NCBI RefSeq assembly: GCF_964063345.1
Contig: NZ_OZ061318.1
Span: 310,001 to 374,000, forward strand
Origin: Pseudomonas lini
GTDB lineage: Bacteria; Pseudomonadota; Gammaproteobacteria; Pseudomonadales; Pseudomonadaceae
Length of the DNA: 64,000 bases
Direction: 5' to 3'
The position numbers were made by a program, and so were the translations under genes. This document shows, piece after piece, positions 18,837 through 27,640 of this stretch (positions are counted from its first letter, which is position 1; every line of letters starts with the position of its first letter). The notes under the pieces were generated by a model. It was given only the letters and a program-made list of their open reading frames with translations. It was not told where the DNA came from and ran no database searches.

Positions 18837-21408
18837 GATTTTTTCTTTCCTTATGTAGCTCAATATGTCGCCGTGGCGTCATTACAGAAATATTATCCAT
18901 CCCATAAACTTCGCCCCCACTTGAAACTTCAACATCATGATGAAGTTCGAACGTTTTACGTCCGCCGCTTTGGTCAGCTAACGTAGGGTACGGAGAGAGC
19001 CCTGCACGCATTCTGTTCAAATTGCGAGCACTAAACTGCTGACTCAATTCCACATCCGCCGCAACAGCCTTCCAAAACGCCCGCCTGAACCCATGAAAAT
19101 TACGAAACTCCATCCACCGCAACTGATCCGCAATCTGCTCGGGAATCGGCGCACCGTCCATTCGTGCAGCCTCGCCTAGCCATACGCCTGATACCTGCTC
19201 CCCAAACCCCATCGCCATACCTGGATCATCTCGCCGATCCAGAAACAGGACATCGGAGGACGGCAATTCCATATCCGCCGGGTACCCAGGAATACTGGCA
19301 CCGATCTGCCCTTCGTCAACAGCCGGAAACGTCTCGTTTTGCGGTAGGACCGGGATGACGGGTGCGCCGGGATAAACGGCTGGAATCGACGGTGTAACCG
19401 GTGAGGTTGTAGGACCGAGGTGTTCGATACCTGGCGGAACCAGAGGGGTCCAGGTACCAACGCCGATCGGACGAGTCGGCCAGGGCAGGACCGCAAGGGT
19501 AATCCCTGGCCGCCCCTGGGTGCTTTGCGGCGTGGTGATGCTGATTTTGTCGAGGTTGAAAGGATTGGCGCCGAGCTCTGCTCGCTCCTGATAGCGCAAT
19601 TCGAACTCGCGTCGCTCACCGGCCCAGGTGCTTTTCGGCGCGTATGGCGCGAAGCCCTGTTCGATGCGCTTTTTGTTGACCTCATCGAATTGGGCGATGA
19701 GCGCCGGATGCTCGCCGAGCGTTCGCCACAACGCTTCGTCGAAAGCACCGAACGAGTTGATTTCCCGGCCTCGAAACTGGTCACCAATCTGTACCGGGAT
19801 GGCTGCGCCCTGAGGCTGGCTCGCGGATTTCCACCAGTCATTCGCCGCCGGTTTACCGATCCCCGTGACGACGCCCGAGCCTATGGGTGGCAGATTGAAG
19901 GTCAAGTAAATCGGCGGCTGGCCAGGCACGCACACTATGCAATCGCTGAAACGCAGATCGACACCCGTCGCAATGGCCTCGACCTGTGGTGTCAACACGC
20001 TCAGCCCGGGCTGACTGGCAGTGGCAACCTGAGTGGTGTCCGGGGTGAATTGCAGATGCCTGGTCGGTGACCCGGGAATCTCGGCGCTATAGAAGCCGGT
20101 CAACGGGTCAAGCACTGCGTTGACAACCGGCACATGGGCACCTATCTCCCCACCCGTGCTGACAACGATGATCGCTGTGCCTTCCGGCACGGTCTCAGGT
20201 TTGAGCCGGTACGCGACCTCCACTGAACCGCCCGCATCGGCGATCGATTGCAACGCTTGACGGTCAGCAAGGCCCAACGCTTGCGCCGGCACCCCGACAG
20301 CCTGGAACAAACGCCGACGTTGCTCGGCAGTCAACTCGCCATTGCCCAAGGTTGGCGAGTACACCATTGCGGTAACGAACACCGGCCCTGTTTTTGCTGC
20401 AATGCGTGCGAAATCGATGAGGGTGTTGACGGCAGACTGGACAGCCGCCTCAAGCGCTGCCGCCGCTTGCCGCGCCACAAATACGCCGTTACGCGTCAAA
20501 ACCATCCCGCCAGCGGCAACGGAGGTAACAGGAGCCGTCAGCGTGTGAGCCTGCCTGACCCGTTCAACCCGTACATCCTCATCAGTCTGCTGCTTGAAGC
20601 GAACGCGTGCTTCACGCTGCTCGGCGTATTGACGTTGGGCCTCCCGGACGGCTTCCCTTTCGCGCCAGACCACGGTCTGGTCAGCGTGATACTTGGCCAG
20701 CGCAATGGATTTGCCCGTCAGTGCATTGATTTGCGATGTCAGCAACCGCGCTTCATGGGCCGCGTTGTAGGCGTTTTCCCAAATTTGGTGGCCGTCATTG
20801 AGCGCCTGACCGAACGCCCCCAATCGCGTCAGGTAATCATTCGAAGTGCGGGTAAATGGATCATGCCCATCGAAGGACCGGGCAACCGCGTTTTTTGCAT
20901 TGAGCTCAATGGTCTTGCGGGCGAGCAGCCCGTCGATTTCGTTTTTTTCTTTGGTGATGGTGTAGAGCTGCCAACGCTCGGTCTGGTTGGCGTCAGGGGG
21001 CCTCTTTGTTGCGAGAATTTCCTGTTCAAGCGCTGAGGTGAGTTGTCTGGACTTCTCGGCAAAACGGCGATCCACTTCGGATCGGATGACGTCGCGCCGC
21101 TGCGTCAGGCCTGCCAGAAATTGCAAAAGCGCTTGATGCCGCGCCTGTTCCTGAGCTTGCGCAGCGGCCGCTTGTGCTCGCGCCGCTTCGGCTTGAGCGT
21201 TGGCCGCAGCCTGAGCCCGCTCTTTTTCCTGCGCCTGACGATGCGCTGCCATGGCCCGTTTTCGGGCCCTTTTTCTCTTCTTGCTGCTCGTACCACCGAA
21301 TCCGCCTGATACCCCTCCGCCGACGCTAAAAACGCTGCCCGAGGATGAGGGTCCCGGCCTGATGACAACTTCCCCTGTCGTTCCATCGTTCAATATGTTT
21401 TGTGCCAT
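18826..21408 (-). CDS. S-type pyocin/colicin-like bacteriocin with an inactive and an active HNH DNase module
   Basis: 860 residues; typical S1/S2/AP41 pyocins are about 620-780. Layout: Gly/Ser-rich N terminus with a basic stretch (KKRKRARKR, about 43-51); Ala/Gln/Glu-rich helical region (55-290); Pyocin_S translocation domain (about 290-510); a degenerate colicin-DNase-like module (about 512-632); a Pro-rich linker (about 635-720); an intact DNase module (about 731-858) with ELHH, GMDNIS and RRHIELH, the HNH/ββα-metal motif of colicin E9 and pyocin S2. In the first module the matching positions read ELRY, NLDKIS and PQSTQ, so every catalytic His/Asn is lost. Start 21408 has AAGGAG 8 bases upstream. 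Secreted by lysis; kills related Pseudomonas by cutting DNA. Confidence 0.93.
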   Translation of the reverse strand: MAQNILNDGTTGEVVIRPGPSSSGSVFSVGGGVSGGFGGTSSKKRKRARKRAMAAHRQAQEKERAQAAANAQAEAARAQAAAAQAQEQARHQALLQFLAGLTQRRDVIRSEVDRRFAEKSRQLTSALEQEILATKRPPDANQTERWQLYTITKEKNEIDGLLARKTIELNAKNAVARSFDGHDPFTRTSNDYLTRLGAFGQALNDGHQIWENAYNAAHEARLLTSQINALTGKSIALAKYHADQTVVWREREAVREAQRQYAEQREARVRFKQQTDEDVRVERVRQAHTLTAPVTSVAAGGMVLTRNGVFVARQAAAALEAAVQSAVNTLIDFARIAAKTGPVFVTAMVYSPTLGNGELTAEQRRRLFQAVGVPAQALGLADRQALQSIADAGGSVEVAYRLKPETVPEGTAIIVVSTGGEIGAHVPVVNAVLDPLTGFYSAEIPGSPTRHLQFTPDTTQVATASQPGLSVLTPQVEAIATGVDLRFSDCIVCVPGQPPIYLTFNLPPIGSGVVTGIGKPAANDWWKSASQPQGAAIPVQIGDQFRGREINSFGAFDEALWRTLGEHPALIAQFDEVNKKRIEQGFAPYAPKSTWAGERREFELRYQERAELGANPFNLDKISITTPQSTQGRPGITLAVLPWPTRPIGVGTWTPLVPPGIEHLGPTTSPVTPSIPAVYPGAPVIPVLPQNETFPAVDEGQIGASIPGYPADMELPSSDVLFLDRRDDPGMAMGFGEQVSGVWLGEAARMDGAPIPEQIADQLRWMEFRNFHGFRRAFWKAVAADVELSQQFSARNLNRMRAGLSPYPTLADQSGGRKTFELHHDVEVSSGGEVYGMDNISVMTPRRHIELHKERKNHDL

Positions 21409-21623
21409 ACAGTCACTCCTTGTCTGTAGGCACAGCATGTCGATGGAGCCGCGGTCAGGTGCGGTACATAGTTATCGGTGTGGATTTATATCGAGGTGCC
21501 ATGAGCCACTCACAGAGGTAACAAATCCGTTCCTTTTGCGGTCTTTTGTTAGAGGTAGTGTCGATTCAGGCGACTGCCATTCGACTAGACAGTGAGTCAT
21601 TCAAATCCAGCGGAGACAAGACC

Positions 21624-22049
21624 ATGCGATTCATGATCATTGTGAAAGCCAGCCCGGATTCCGAGGCCGGCGTGATGCCCAGTGAAGAACTGATGACCGC
21701 GATGGGCAATTTCAACGAGGAACTGGCCAAGGCCGGCATCCTCATCGATTGCGATGGCCTGCAGCCCAGCGGCAAAGGCGCCCGAGTGCGTTTCTCGGGT
21801 GACCAGCGCACGGTGATCGACGGCCCGTTCGCCGCAACCAAAGAGCTGATCGCCGGCTATTGGCTGTGGCAGGTGAAGTCGAAAGAGGAAGCGATCGAGT
21901 GGGTCAAGCGCTGCCCTAACCCGATGCCGGGCACAGAGGCCGAGATCGAGATTCGCCAAGTGTACGAGGCCGAAGACTTCGGGGCCGAATTCACACCGCA
22001 GTTGCGCGAGCAGGAAGAACGAGTGCGTGCGCAGGCGAAGAAGCACTGA
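21624..22049 (+). CDS. YciI-like (DGPF-type) small protein
   Basis: 141 residues. It shows MRFMIIVKASPDSEAG at the N terminus and the VIDGPFAATKELIAGYWLWQV signature of the YCII/DGPF-domain family (ferredoxin-like fold). In many bacteria these are paired with an ECF sigma factor; no sigma factor is next to it here. The enzymatic role is not established for this subfamily. Start at 21624 is supported by GGAG eight bases upstream; longer in-frame extension is not family-like. It diverges from the pyocin gene, sharing a 215-base intergenic region. Confidence 0.88.
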   Translation: MRFMIIVKASPDSEAGVMPSEELMTAMGNFNEELAKAGILIDCDGLQPSGKGARVRFSGDQRTVIDGPFAATKELIAGYWLWQVKSKEEAIEWVKRCPNPMPGTEAEIEIRQVYEAEDFGAEFTPQLREQEERVRAQAKKH

Positions 22050-22076
22050 AGCGCACTTGATAAGCCTGAAAGGCCG

Positions 22077-22175
22077 CTTTCGCGAGCAAGCCCGCTCCCA
22101 CATTTGATCTCTGGCGTACACAAAATGTGTGATCGAAACAGAATCAATGTGGGAGCGGGCTTGCTGGCGAAGAGG
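22077..22175. repeat. REPIN (GGGAGCGGGCTTGC class)
   Basis: Arms at about 22078-22104 and 22147-22173 between two convergent genes. Confidence 0.88.
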
Positions 22176-22192
22176 CCCTCAGCCCCACCGCA

Positions 22193-22864
22193 TTACTTGG
22201 ACTTGAGCTTCAGATACGACTGATGCAGGTCCGACGCCCAGCCATCGATCACGTTTTTCACGTCATCGGTCTTCATCACCTGATCTGAGTTTTCCAGCGG
22301 TTTGCCGGTGCCCTTGCGCACGACCTGGGCGACGGCTTTGTTGCTGCCGCCATCGAGAAACACCGCTTCGGTGGCCAGATCGGTTTCCTGGTCGCGAATG
22401 CCGCTGGCAGTACTGACTGCCGCAGCCACCAGGGCGATCGGGATGACTTCATAAGGCTTGAGGCCTTCGGTCTTGCTGCTGACGGCGGTGATCGCCGCAC
22501 GCACCACCATCACGCCAGGGCCGGGACCGTTGGCCAGTGGCAGGGATTTCCCTATTTCGCGTTTAAGTGCTTGATCGTAGTAACTGGTGATGCCGTTCAG
22601 TGTGGTCTGAGGGATCTTCACCGTCGGTTGCGGTTTGGGATAGAGCTGAGTCGGTTCGACGTAGACACTGGTGAATTTGTTGATATCAAGCTTGGGGTCC
22701 ATCCAGCGCATCACCACGGCGCCCGATGGCGACTTGGCTTCCTTCAGCTGACTGTAGTCCTTGAGAAAACCGGAGTACTGGTCTGGCTCGACGACTTTGC
22801 TGGAGCAACCCACCACCCCGATAGAGGCGATGCACAGTGTGCTCATCATTAACGCAAGCTTCAT
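22193..22864 (-). CDS. DUF3313-type lipoprotein
   Basis: 223 residues. A signal peptide (MKLALMMSTLCIASIGVVGCSSK) ends in a lipobox VVGC, so the mature protein is lipid-anchored. The remainder is a soluble domain with MRWMDPKLDINKFTSVYVEPTQLYP and an IRDQETDLATEAVFLDGGSNK stretch typical of the DUF3313 family (predicted envelope lipoproteins of unknown role). Start at 22864 is supported by AGGAGT six bases upstream. Monocistronic, bracketed by REPINs. Confidence 0.83.
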   Translation of the reverse strand: MKLALMMSTLCIASIGVVGCSSKVVEPDQYSGFLKDYSQLKEAKSPSGAVVMRWMDPKLDINKFTSVYVEPTQLYPKPQPTVKIPQTTLNGITSYYDQALKREIGKSLPLANGPGPGVMVVRAAITAVSSKTEGLKPYEVIPIALVAAAVSTASGIRDQETDLATEAVFLDGGSNKAVAQVVRKGTGKPLENSDQVMKTDDVKNVIDGWASDLHQSYLKLKSK

Positions 22865-22998
22865 GCTGTAACTCCTGTCAGAAGGCCGGGCAACAATATT
22901 GCATAGAGGAATTACAGGTATAGCCAATGCCCGGCACTTTGTTTTCAAAAAACACAATATTCATCTATTGCCACAGCACATCATTGACATCAAAGGCC

Positions 22999-23080
22999 CC
23001 TTCGCGGGTAAGCCTCACTCCTACTTGTAAGAAATGCATACAACCCGGTCCCGTAGGAGCGAGGCTTGCCCGCGAAGACA
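22999..23080. repeat. REPIN (diverged GTAGGAGCGAGGCTTGCCCGC form)
   Basis: Inverted arms at about 22999-23024 and 23052-23079. The 356-base gap between the lipoprotein start (22864) and the DUF934 gene end (23221) contains this and otherwise nothing I can support. Confidence 0.82.
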
Positions 23081-23220
23081 TCATCTCGAACAACACAAAA
23101 CCTCATCTGGAAAAAACTGGTCAATCACCACAAAGATCCGTTTTTTTCGCCGCCAATTCCCGCCGACTACCGCCCCGCATCGCCTTGGTCGGGTATCGGG
23201 GCAAGCCCACCTGGAAAACT

Positions 23221-23715
23221 TCAGCGCCGCCGAAACAATGGCCGCGGCTCAATCACCGAGCGCCCATAAAGCACACTCATCCCCGCCAAGCCCTTCAGTG
23301 CATCTTCGGCGGACTTGTCTTCGCGCACGGCAAAACTGTCGAAACCGCATTGGCGCATGTGGCTTAGTTGATCGCGCAGTACATCGCCAATCGCACGTAA
23401 TTCGCCTTGCCAACCGAAACGCGTACGCAACAGATAGGCTTGGCTGTAGGCGCGCCCGTCGCGAAAACTCGGGAAGTCCAGGGCAATCAACGGCAGGTCC
23501 GGCAACCAAGGAGCCACGTTTGTCACTTCTTCGTTGGGACCCAGCCAGACGCCTTCGAGCGCTGATGTCCTGTCGGCATTCAGGGCCAGCCACTGGGGTA
23601 ACGGCAGTATCAGCGGTCCGGCCGGCAATTGCTCCGTTGTTCCACGAATCAACTGCCACGGATCGTCTCGCACCCACTCGGCGCCGCTGTCTTGCAAACG
23701 CAGCAGATTGTTCAT
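23221..23715 (-). CDS. DUF934 protein, sulfite-reductase partner (CysH/CysI-associated)
   Basis: 164 residues. The C-terminal half has the family pattern DFPSFRDGRAYSQAYLLRTRFGWQGELRAIGDVLRDQL and MRQCGFDSFAVRED. DUF934 proteins are almost always encoded next to cysI-type reductases in Proteobacteria and are presumed to help sulfite reduction or its regulation; a direct activity is not established. The start overlaps the stop of the upstream reductase by four bases (ATGA), so the two are one operon. Confidence 0.9.
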   Translation of the reverse strand: MNNLLRLQDSGAEWVRDDPWQLIRGTTEQLPAGPLILPLPQWLALNADRTSALEGVWLGPNEEVTNVAPWLPDLPLIALDFPSFRDGRAYSQAYLLRTRFGWQGELRAIGDVLRDQLSHMRQCGFDSFAVREDKSAEDALKGLAGMSVLYGRSVIEPRPLFRRR

Positions 23716-25385
23716 GCTGAAACCTCCAGCATTTTCGGATACACCCGCTCCTTGAACGGCTCCAGACCGATGCGCGCAAAGGTATCGACGAACAGCTCCT
23801 CGCTTTCCCGGTAGCGAACGAACGTGGCAATGATCCGTTCAATGACATCGGGCACTTCGGTGGCGCTGAAGGATGGGCCGATGACTTTGCCCAACGCACT
23901 GTTCTTGCCCTGGGCGCCGCCTAGAGTGATCTGGTACCACTCGCTGCCGCTTTTATCGACGCCTAGAATGCCGATATTGCCGATGTGGTGGTGGCCGCAG
24001 GCGTTCATGCAACCAGAGATATTCAGGCTGATATCGCCCAGGTCATGCAGGTAATCCAGATCCTCGAAACGTGCCTGAATCGCTTGCGCGATGGGGATTG
24101 ATTTGGCGTTGGCCAGCGCGCAAAAGTCGCCGCCGGGACAAGCGATTATGTCGGTCAGCAAGCCGATGTTGGCGTTCCCCAGGCCTTGCTCGCAGGCCAG
24201 GCACCACAGTGCGTGAAGTCCAGCCTTGGGCACGTCCGGCAGAACGATGTTCTGTTCATGGGCGATGCGGATTTCGCCGAAACCAAATTGCTCGGACCAC
24301 CGGGCCACCGCATCCATTTGCTCGGCGGTGACATCCCCCGGCGGCGCGGTGATGCCCGGCTTGGTCGACAGCACCACGCTGGCGTAACCCGCCACCTTGT
24401 GCGGCTGAACATTGCGCGCCACCCAACGGGCGAACGCCGGGTTCTCGGCCAGGCGTGTACCGAAGTCCAGATCAGTGCCGGCCAGTGAACGGTAATCGGG
24501 GGGCACGAAGGCACTGGCGACACGCTCATATTCAACGTCGGTCAATTGCGCCGGACCGTCCTTGAGGTACTCCCACTCCTCCTCCACTTCCCTGGCGAAC
24601 GCTTCGATACCCAAAGCCTTGACCAGAATCTTGATCCGCGCCTTGTACTTGTTATCGCGGCGCCCGTGACGGTTATAGACCCGCAACACTGCCTCTACAT
24701 AGGACAGCAGATGCTGCCACGGCAAGCCTTCGCGAATCTGCAAACCAAGGATCGGTGTGCGCCCCAAGCCGCCACCTACGATCACCCGCAAGAGCATTTG
24801 CCCGCTGTCATCGCGATAAAGATAGAGGCCGATGTCATGCATCATGATCGCCGCGCGGTCCTGCTTCGCCGAGCAGATGGCGATCTTGAACTTGCGTGGA
24901 AGAAACAGGAATTCCGGGTTGATGGTCGACCATTGCCGCAGGATTTCTGCCAACGGGCGCGGGTCCATCAACTCGTCCGCCGCGACGCCGGCGAAGGCTT
25001 CGGTGGTGATGTTGCGCACGCAGTTGCCGGAGGTCTGGATCGCGTGCATTTCTACCCCGGCCAGACGCTCAAGGATGTCCGGCACCTGAGCCAGTTCGAT
25101 CCAGTTGAACTGCATGTTCTGCCGGGTAGTGAAATGGCCGTAACCACGATCGTAGTCCCGCGCAATGCTCGCCAGAATTCGCATTTGCTTCGCGCTCAGC
25201 GTGCCGTAAGGAATCGCCACGCGCAGCATGTAGGCATGCTTTTGCATGTACAGGCCATTCTGCAGACGCAAGGGCAGGAATTCTTCTTCGCTCAAATCGC
25301 CTGCCATGAAACGTTCGACCTGATCGCGAAACTGCGCAACACGCTCGAACACCAGGGCTCGGTCATAGTCGTCGTACTGATACAT
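23712..25385 (-). CDS. cysI: Nitrite/sulfite reductase hemoprotein beta component (CysI type)
   Basis: 557 residues. Repeated ferredoxin-like half domains (LRVAIPYGTLSAKQMR and its second half) and siroheme/4Fe-4S ligand cysteines in CPGGDFC (about 425-431) and CMNACGHHH (about 465-473). It catalyses six-electron reduction of sulfite to sulfide in assimilatory sulfur metabolism; the annotation 'nitrite/sulfite reductase' is used for this branch. Partner DUF934 is downstream in the same operon. The flavoprotein electron donor is not in the window. Confidence 0.93.
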   Translation of the reverse strand: MYQYDDYDRALVFERVAQFRDQVERFMAGDLSEEEFLPLRLQNGLYMQKHAYMLRVAIPYGTLSAKQMRILASIARDYDRGYGHFTTRQNMQFNWIELAQVPDILERLAGVEMHAIQTSGNCVRNITTEAFAGVAADELMDPRPLAEILRQWSTINPEFLFLPRKFKIAICSAKQDRAAIMMHDIGLYLYRDDSGQMLLRVIVGGGLGRTPILGLQIREGLPWQHLLSYVEAVLRVYNRHGRRDNKYKARIKILVKALGIEAFAREVEEEWEYLKDGPAQLTDVEYERVASAFVPPDYRSLAGTDLDFGTRLAENPAFARWVARNVQPHKVAGYASVVLSTKPGITAPPGDVTAEQMDAVARWSEQFGFGEIRIAHEQNIVLPDVPKAGLHALWCLACEQGLGNANIGLLTDIIACPGGDFCALANAKSIPIAQAIQARFEDLDYLHDLGDISLNISGCMNACGHHHIGNIGILGVDKSGSEWYQITLGGAQGKNSALGKVIGPSFSATEVPDVIERIIATFVRYRESEELFVDTFARIGLEPFKERVYPKMLEVSA

Positions 25386-25418
25386 GTGGCTGCCACCTCA
25401 TCAGGGGTTTTGCACAGA

Positions 25419-25535
25419 ACCTGTGGGAGCGGGCTTGTGTGGCGAGGGAGCTTGCTCCCGCTGGGCTGCGCAGCGGCCCCAATGATGTGAGTGCTGCGCA
25501 CTCAAGCGGGAGCAAGCTCCCTCGCCACACAAACT
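25419..25535. repeat. REPIN with a hybrid left end
   Basis: Arms TGTGGCGAGGGAGCTTGCTC (25438 on) and the inverse ending at about 25532. The left edge is fused to CTGTGGGAGCGGGCTTG of the other REP class (25420-25436). It lies in the cysI upstream region. Confidence 0.88.
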
Positions 25536-25588
25536 CCTCACAGGAATTGCGGTGCGTCGAATTCTGCGGCTCGATCTGGAGGGCAACT

Positions 25589-25900
25589 ATGCGACAGCAG
25601 CGCAGCACGTTACAGATTCAGCTAAACACTAAAAAACCGTATCAGGACGCGGCCTATGGCCGCAGGCGCGCGCCGCATCTGATCCGCATAGACTCGGTTC
25701 TTCTAGTCTGTTCTGTCTATATCGCCTCGATGTGGGTCAACCAACGACGACGGCACGATGCCAGCCTGATTCCGTTCGTCGATGACCTTGAAGTGGCGCG
25801 GCGCGTGGAATTGGCGACAGGCAAAACCGTGAAAGCGGTGGCAGGGAGAGGTGAAGCCGGGTTGGGGCAACCTCGAAATCTGAGGCACCCCATCTACTGA
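25589..25900 (+). CDS. Small single-pass membrane protein, CcoQ/FixQ-like C-terminal part
   Basis: 103 residues. Basic N terminus (MRQQRSTLQIQLNTKK), one hydrophobic segment at about 33-50 (IDSVLLVCSVYIASMWV), then NQRRRHDASLIPFVDDLEVARRVELATGKTV. The latter strongly recalls the cytoplasmic tail of CcoQ, the small subunit of cbb3 oxidase (LPFADDPE pattern). GGAGG lies seven bases before the ATG, which supports expression. The last ~20 residues look unlike CcoQ and may reflect a frameshift or extension. No ccoN/O/P genes are next to it, so the CcoQ idea is tentative. Confidence 0.5.
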   Translation: MRQQRSTLQIQLNTKKPYQDAAYGRRRAPHLIRIDSVLLVCSVYIASMWVNQRRRHDASLIPFVDDLEVARRVELATGKTVKAVAGRGEAGLGQPRNLRHPIY

Positions 25901-25940
25901 GGAAGCTGCAGTGAATCCATCTGCCGGGAACGCCGCAGAT

Positions 25941-26036
25941 CAATGTGGGAGCGAGCCTGCTCGCGATAGCGGAGGGTCAGTCAACATACATGTTGATTGC
26001 TAAACCGCCATCGCGAGCAGGCTCGCTCCCACAGGG
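25941..26036. repeat. REPIN (GGGAGCGAGCCTGCTCGCGA class)
   Basis: Arms at about 25941-25972 and 26005-26034, between the convergent ends of the CcoQ-like gene and a hypothetical gene. Confidence 0.88.
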
Positions 26037-26057
26037 GAATGTGCAAGTTCAGAGAAT

Positions 26058-26552
26058 TCAGCCGCGCTCGCGGGGAATCAGGCTCTGCAGCTGCTGCGCC
26101 AGGAAGTTCGCATCGAAAGCAAAGGTATCCGGGTCTTTCAAGCCATTGGTCTTGCGCCACTGCCAATTGCTGGAGGGCGGCAGGCACACCAGCGAAATGC
26201 TGCCATAACGCGCGGCGGTCAAGCCCATCACTGCAAGGGAAATCTGCCCACCTGCGCCCATCACGTCCGGCACGAACTCCACCGGTTTACCGGCGATCAC
26301 AATGGACAGTTTCTCGGTCTTGAACGTCGACGTCTCCGCCGGCACGCTCGGCCCGGACGCGACATACGCCTCGCGGCTCACCTCCAACAAATTGGGCGTC
26401 AGGACCGGTGCCAGCCACTGCTGGATCTGATCGAACAACTCACCAACGCGCGTCGCCCACACGGCCGATTGCGACTCAAACAGTTGCTTCTTGTGCGCTT
26501 CGCTATCTGCATAGTGGCGAAGCATCTCGCCCAGTTGCTGTACATCGTCCAT
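26058..26552 (-). CDS. Hypothetical protein
   Basis: 164 residues, not recognised. Start at 26552 chosen because AAGGAA lies seven bases upstream; a longer in-frame extension lacks support. The first ~60 residues look helical (LGEMLRHYADSEAHKKQLFESQ and FDQIQQWLAPV), the rest mixes strands around KLSIVIAGKPVEFVPDVMGAGGQISLAVM and ISLVCLPPSSNWQWRK. No signal peptide or membrane segment, so probably cytoplasmic. No motif suggests an enzyme. Confidence 0.7.
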   Translation of the reverse strand: MDDVQQLGEMLRHYADSEAHKKQLFESQSAVWATRVGELFDQIQQWLAPVLTPNLLEVSREAYVASGPSVPAETSTFKTEKLSIVIAGKPVEFVPDVMGAGGQISLAVMGLTAARYGSISLVCLPPSSNWQWRKTNGLKDPDTFAFDANFLAQQLQSLIPRERG

Positions 26553-26785
26553 TGCGGTGTTCCTTTGGTTGAAGCGTTGCTGCGGACTTTGAGCATGGCA
26601 GATGCCGGCCGCTCGCGTACAGAAAAGGTGCGAACGGCTACAGAGGCTCGGTAGATGAAAAGCACCATGACACTTCACCGAAAGATGAACGGTACAGTTG
26701 ATTTTCGCTGGTATCGGCCGTTGGACAAACGGAAACTCCCTTCAGGCCTGACCTATCAACACAGGCCATAGCCTGAGGAAATCCA

Positions 26786-27478
26786 ATGCACACCATCGGC
26801 CTTATCGGCGGCATGAGCTGGGAGTCCAGCGCCGAATATTACCGTCTCATCAACCAGCAGGTACGCGATCGCCTGGGGCCGTTGCGTTCGGCGAAATTGC
26901 TGATGTACAGCGTCGACTTCGGCCCTGTAGAACAGGCCCAGCATGCCGGGCGCTGGGACGATGCGGCGGCGATTCTGGTGGATGCGGCCCAGCGTCTGCA
27001 GGCGGGTGGCGCCGAGTGCGTGGTGCTGTGTACCAACACCATGCACAAGGTGGCCGGGCAGATACAGGCAGCGATCGATATTCCGTTCCTGCACATTGCC
27101 GATCCGGCCGGCCAAGCGGCACTGGACGTCGGCGCGCTGCGAGTGGGTTTGCTGGGGACTGCATTCACCATGGAACAGGACTTTATCAAGGAGCATCTGA
27201 CGGCCAAGGGCCTGACGGTGCTGGTGCCGGACGCCGAGGAGCGCCAAGCCGTGCACCAGATCATCTATGACGAGTTGTGTGTCGGGGTAATCAGCGAGGC
27301 GTCACGCCAGGTCTATCAACGGGTGATCGAATCGCTGACCGAACGCGGCGCCCAGGCGATCATCCTCGGCTGTACCGAAATAGGCCTGCTGATCAAACCC
27401 GAGCACAGCGCCCTGCCCTTGCTCGACACCACCGAACTGCATGCGCGGGCGGCGGTGGCGTTCGCATTGGGCGACTGA
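26786..27478 (+). CDS. Aspartate/glutamate racemase family protein (RacX/YgeA-like)
   Basis: 230 residues. MHTIGLIGGMSWESSAEYY at the N terminus and two catalytic cysteines in CTNTMHK (about 84) and ILGCTEIGLL (about 197), the paired acid/base residues of cofactor-independent amino-acid racemases. The family includes aspartate racemase and broad-specificity racemases; the substrate here is not set. A D-amino-acid supply for the cell wall or signalling is one possibility. Monocistronic between a hypothetical gene and an extended REPIN. Confidence 0.9.
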   Translation: MHTIGLIGGMSWESSAEYYRLINQQVRDRLGPLRSAKLLMYSVDFGPVEQAQHAGRWDDAAAILVDAAQRLQAGGAECVVLCTNTMHKVAGQIQAAIDIPFLHIADPAGQAALDVGALRVGLLGTAFTMEQDFIKEHLTAKGLTVLVPDAEERQAVHQIIYDELCVGVISEASRQVYQRVIESLTERGAQAIILGCTEIGLLIKPEHSALPLLDTTELHARAAVAFALGD

Positions 27479-27480
27479 CT

Positions 27481-27640
27481 CGCGCAGAACCTGTAGGAGC
27501 GAGCGGTGCGGCGATCCGACTTGCCCGCGAAGAATGCACCGCGGTTTTTCAGGTATTCCGCGTCATCGTTCTTCGCGGGCAAGCCACGCTCCCACAGGAT
27601 TTTCGTCGCTCAGATTTCGTGACTTACCGGCATTGGGCCT
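27481..27640. repeat. REPIN copy with extended flanks, loop orientation B
   Basis: Right arm at 27571-27598 is identical to that at 6327-6354, and the right flank (to about 27635) matches the flank at 6355-6393. The 38-base loop (27533-27570) is the reverse complement of the loop at 6289-6326 with three mismatches. The left arm (27489-27532) is degenerate. Confidence 0.85.

Noticed and set aside
21424..21435. CTGTAGGCACAG as a LexA box upstream of the pyocin gene
   Set aside because: Spacing is far shorter than a LexA site (CTG-N10-CAG); no convincing SOS or P-box signal was found.
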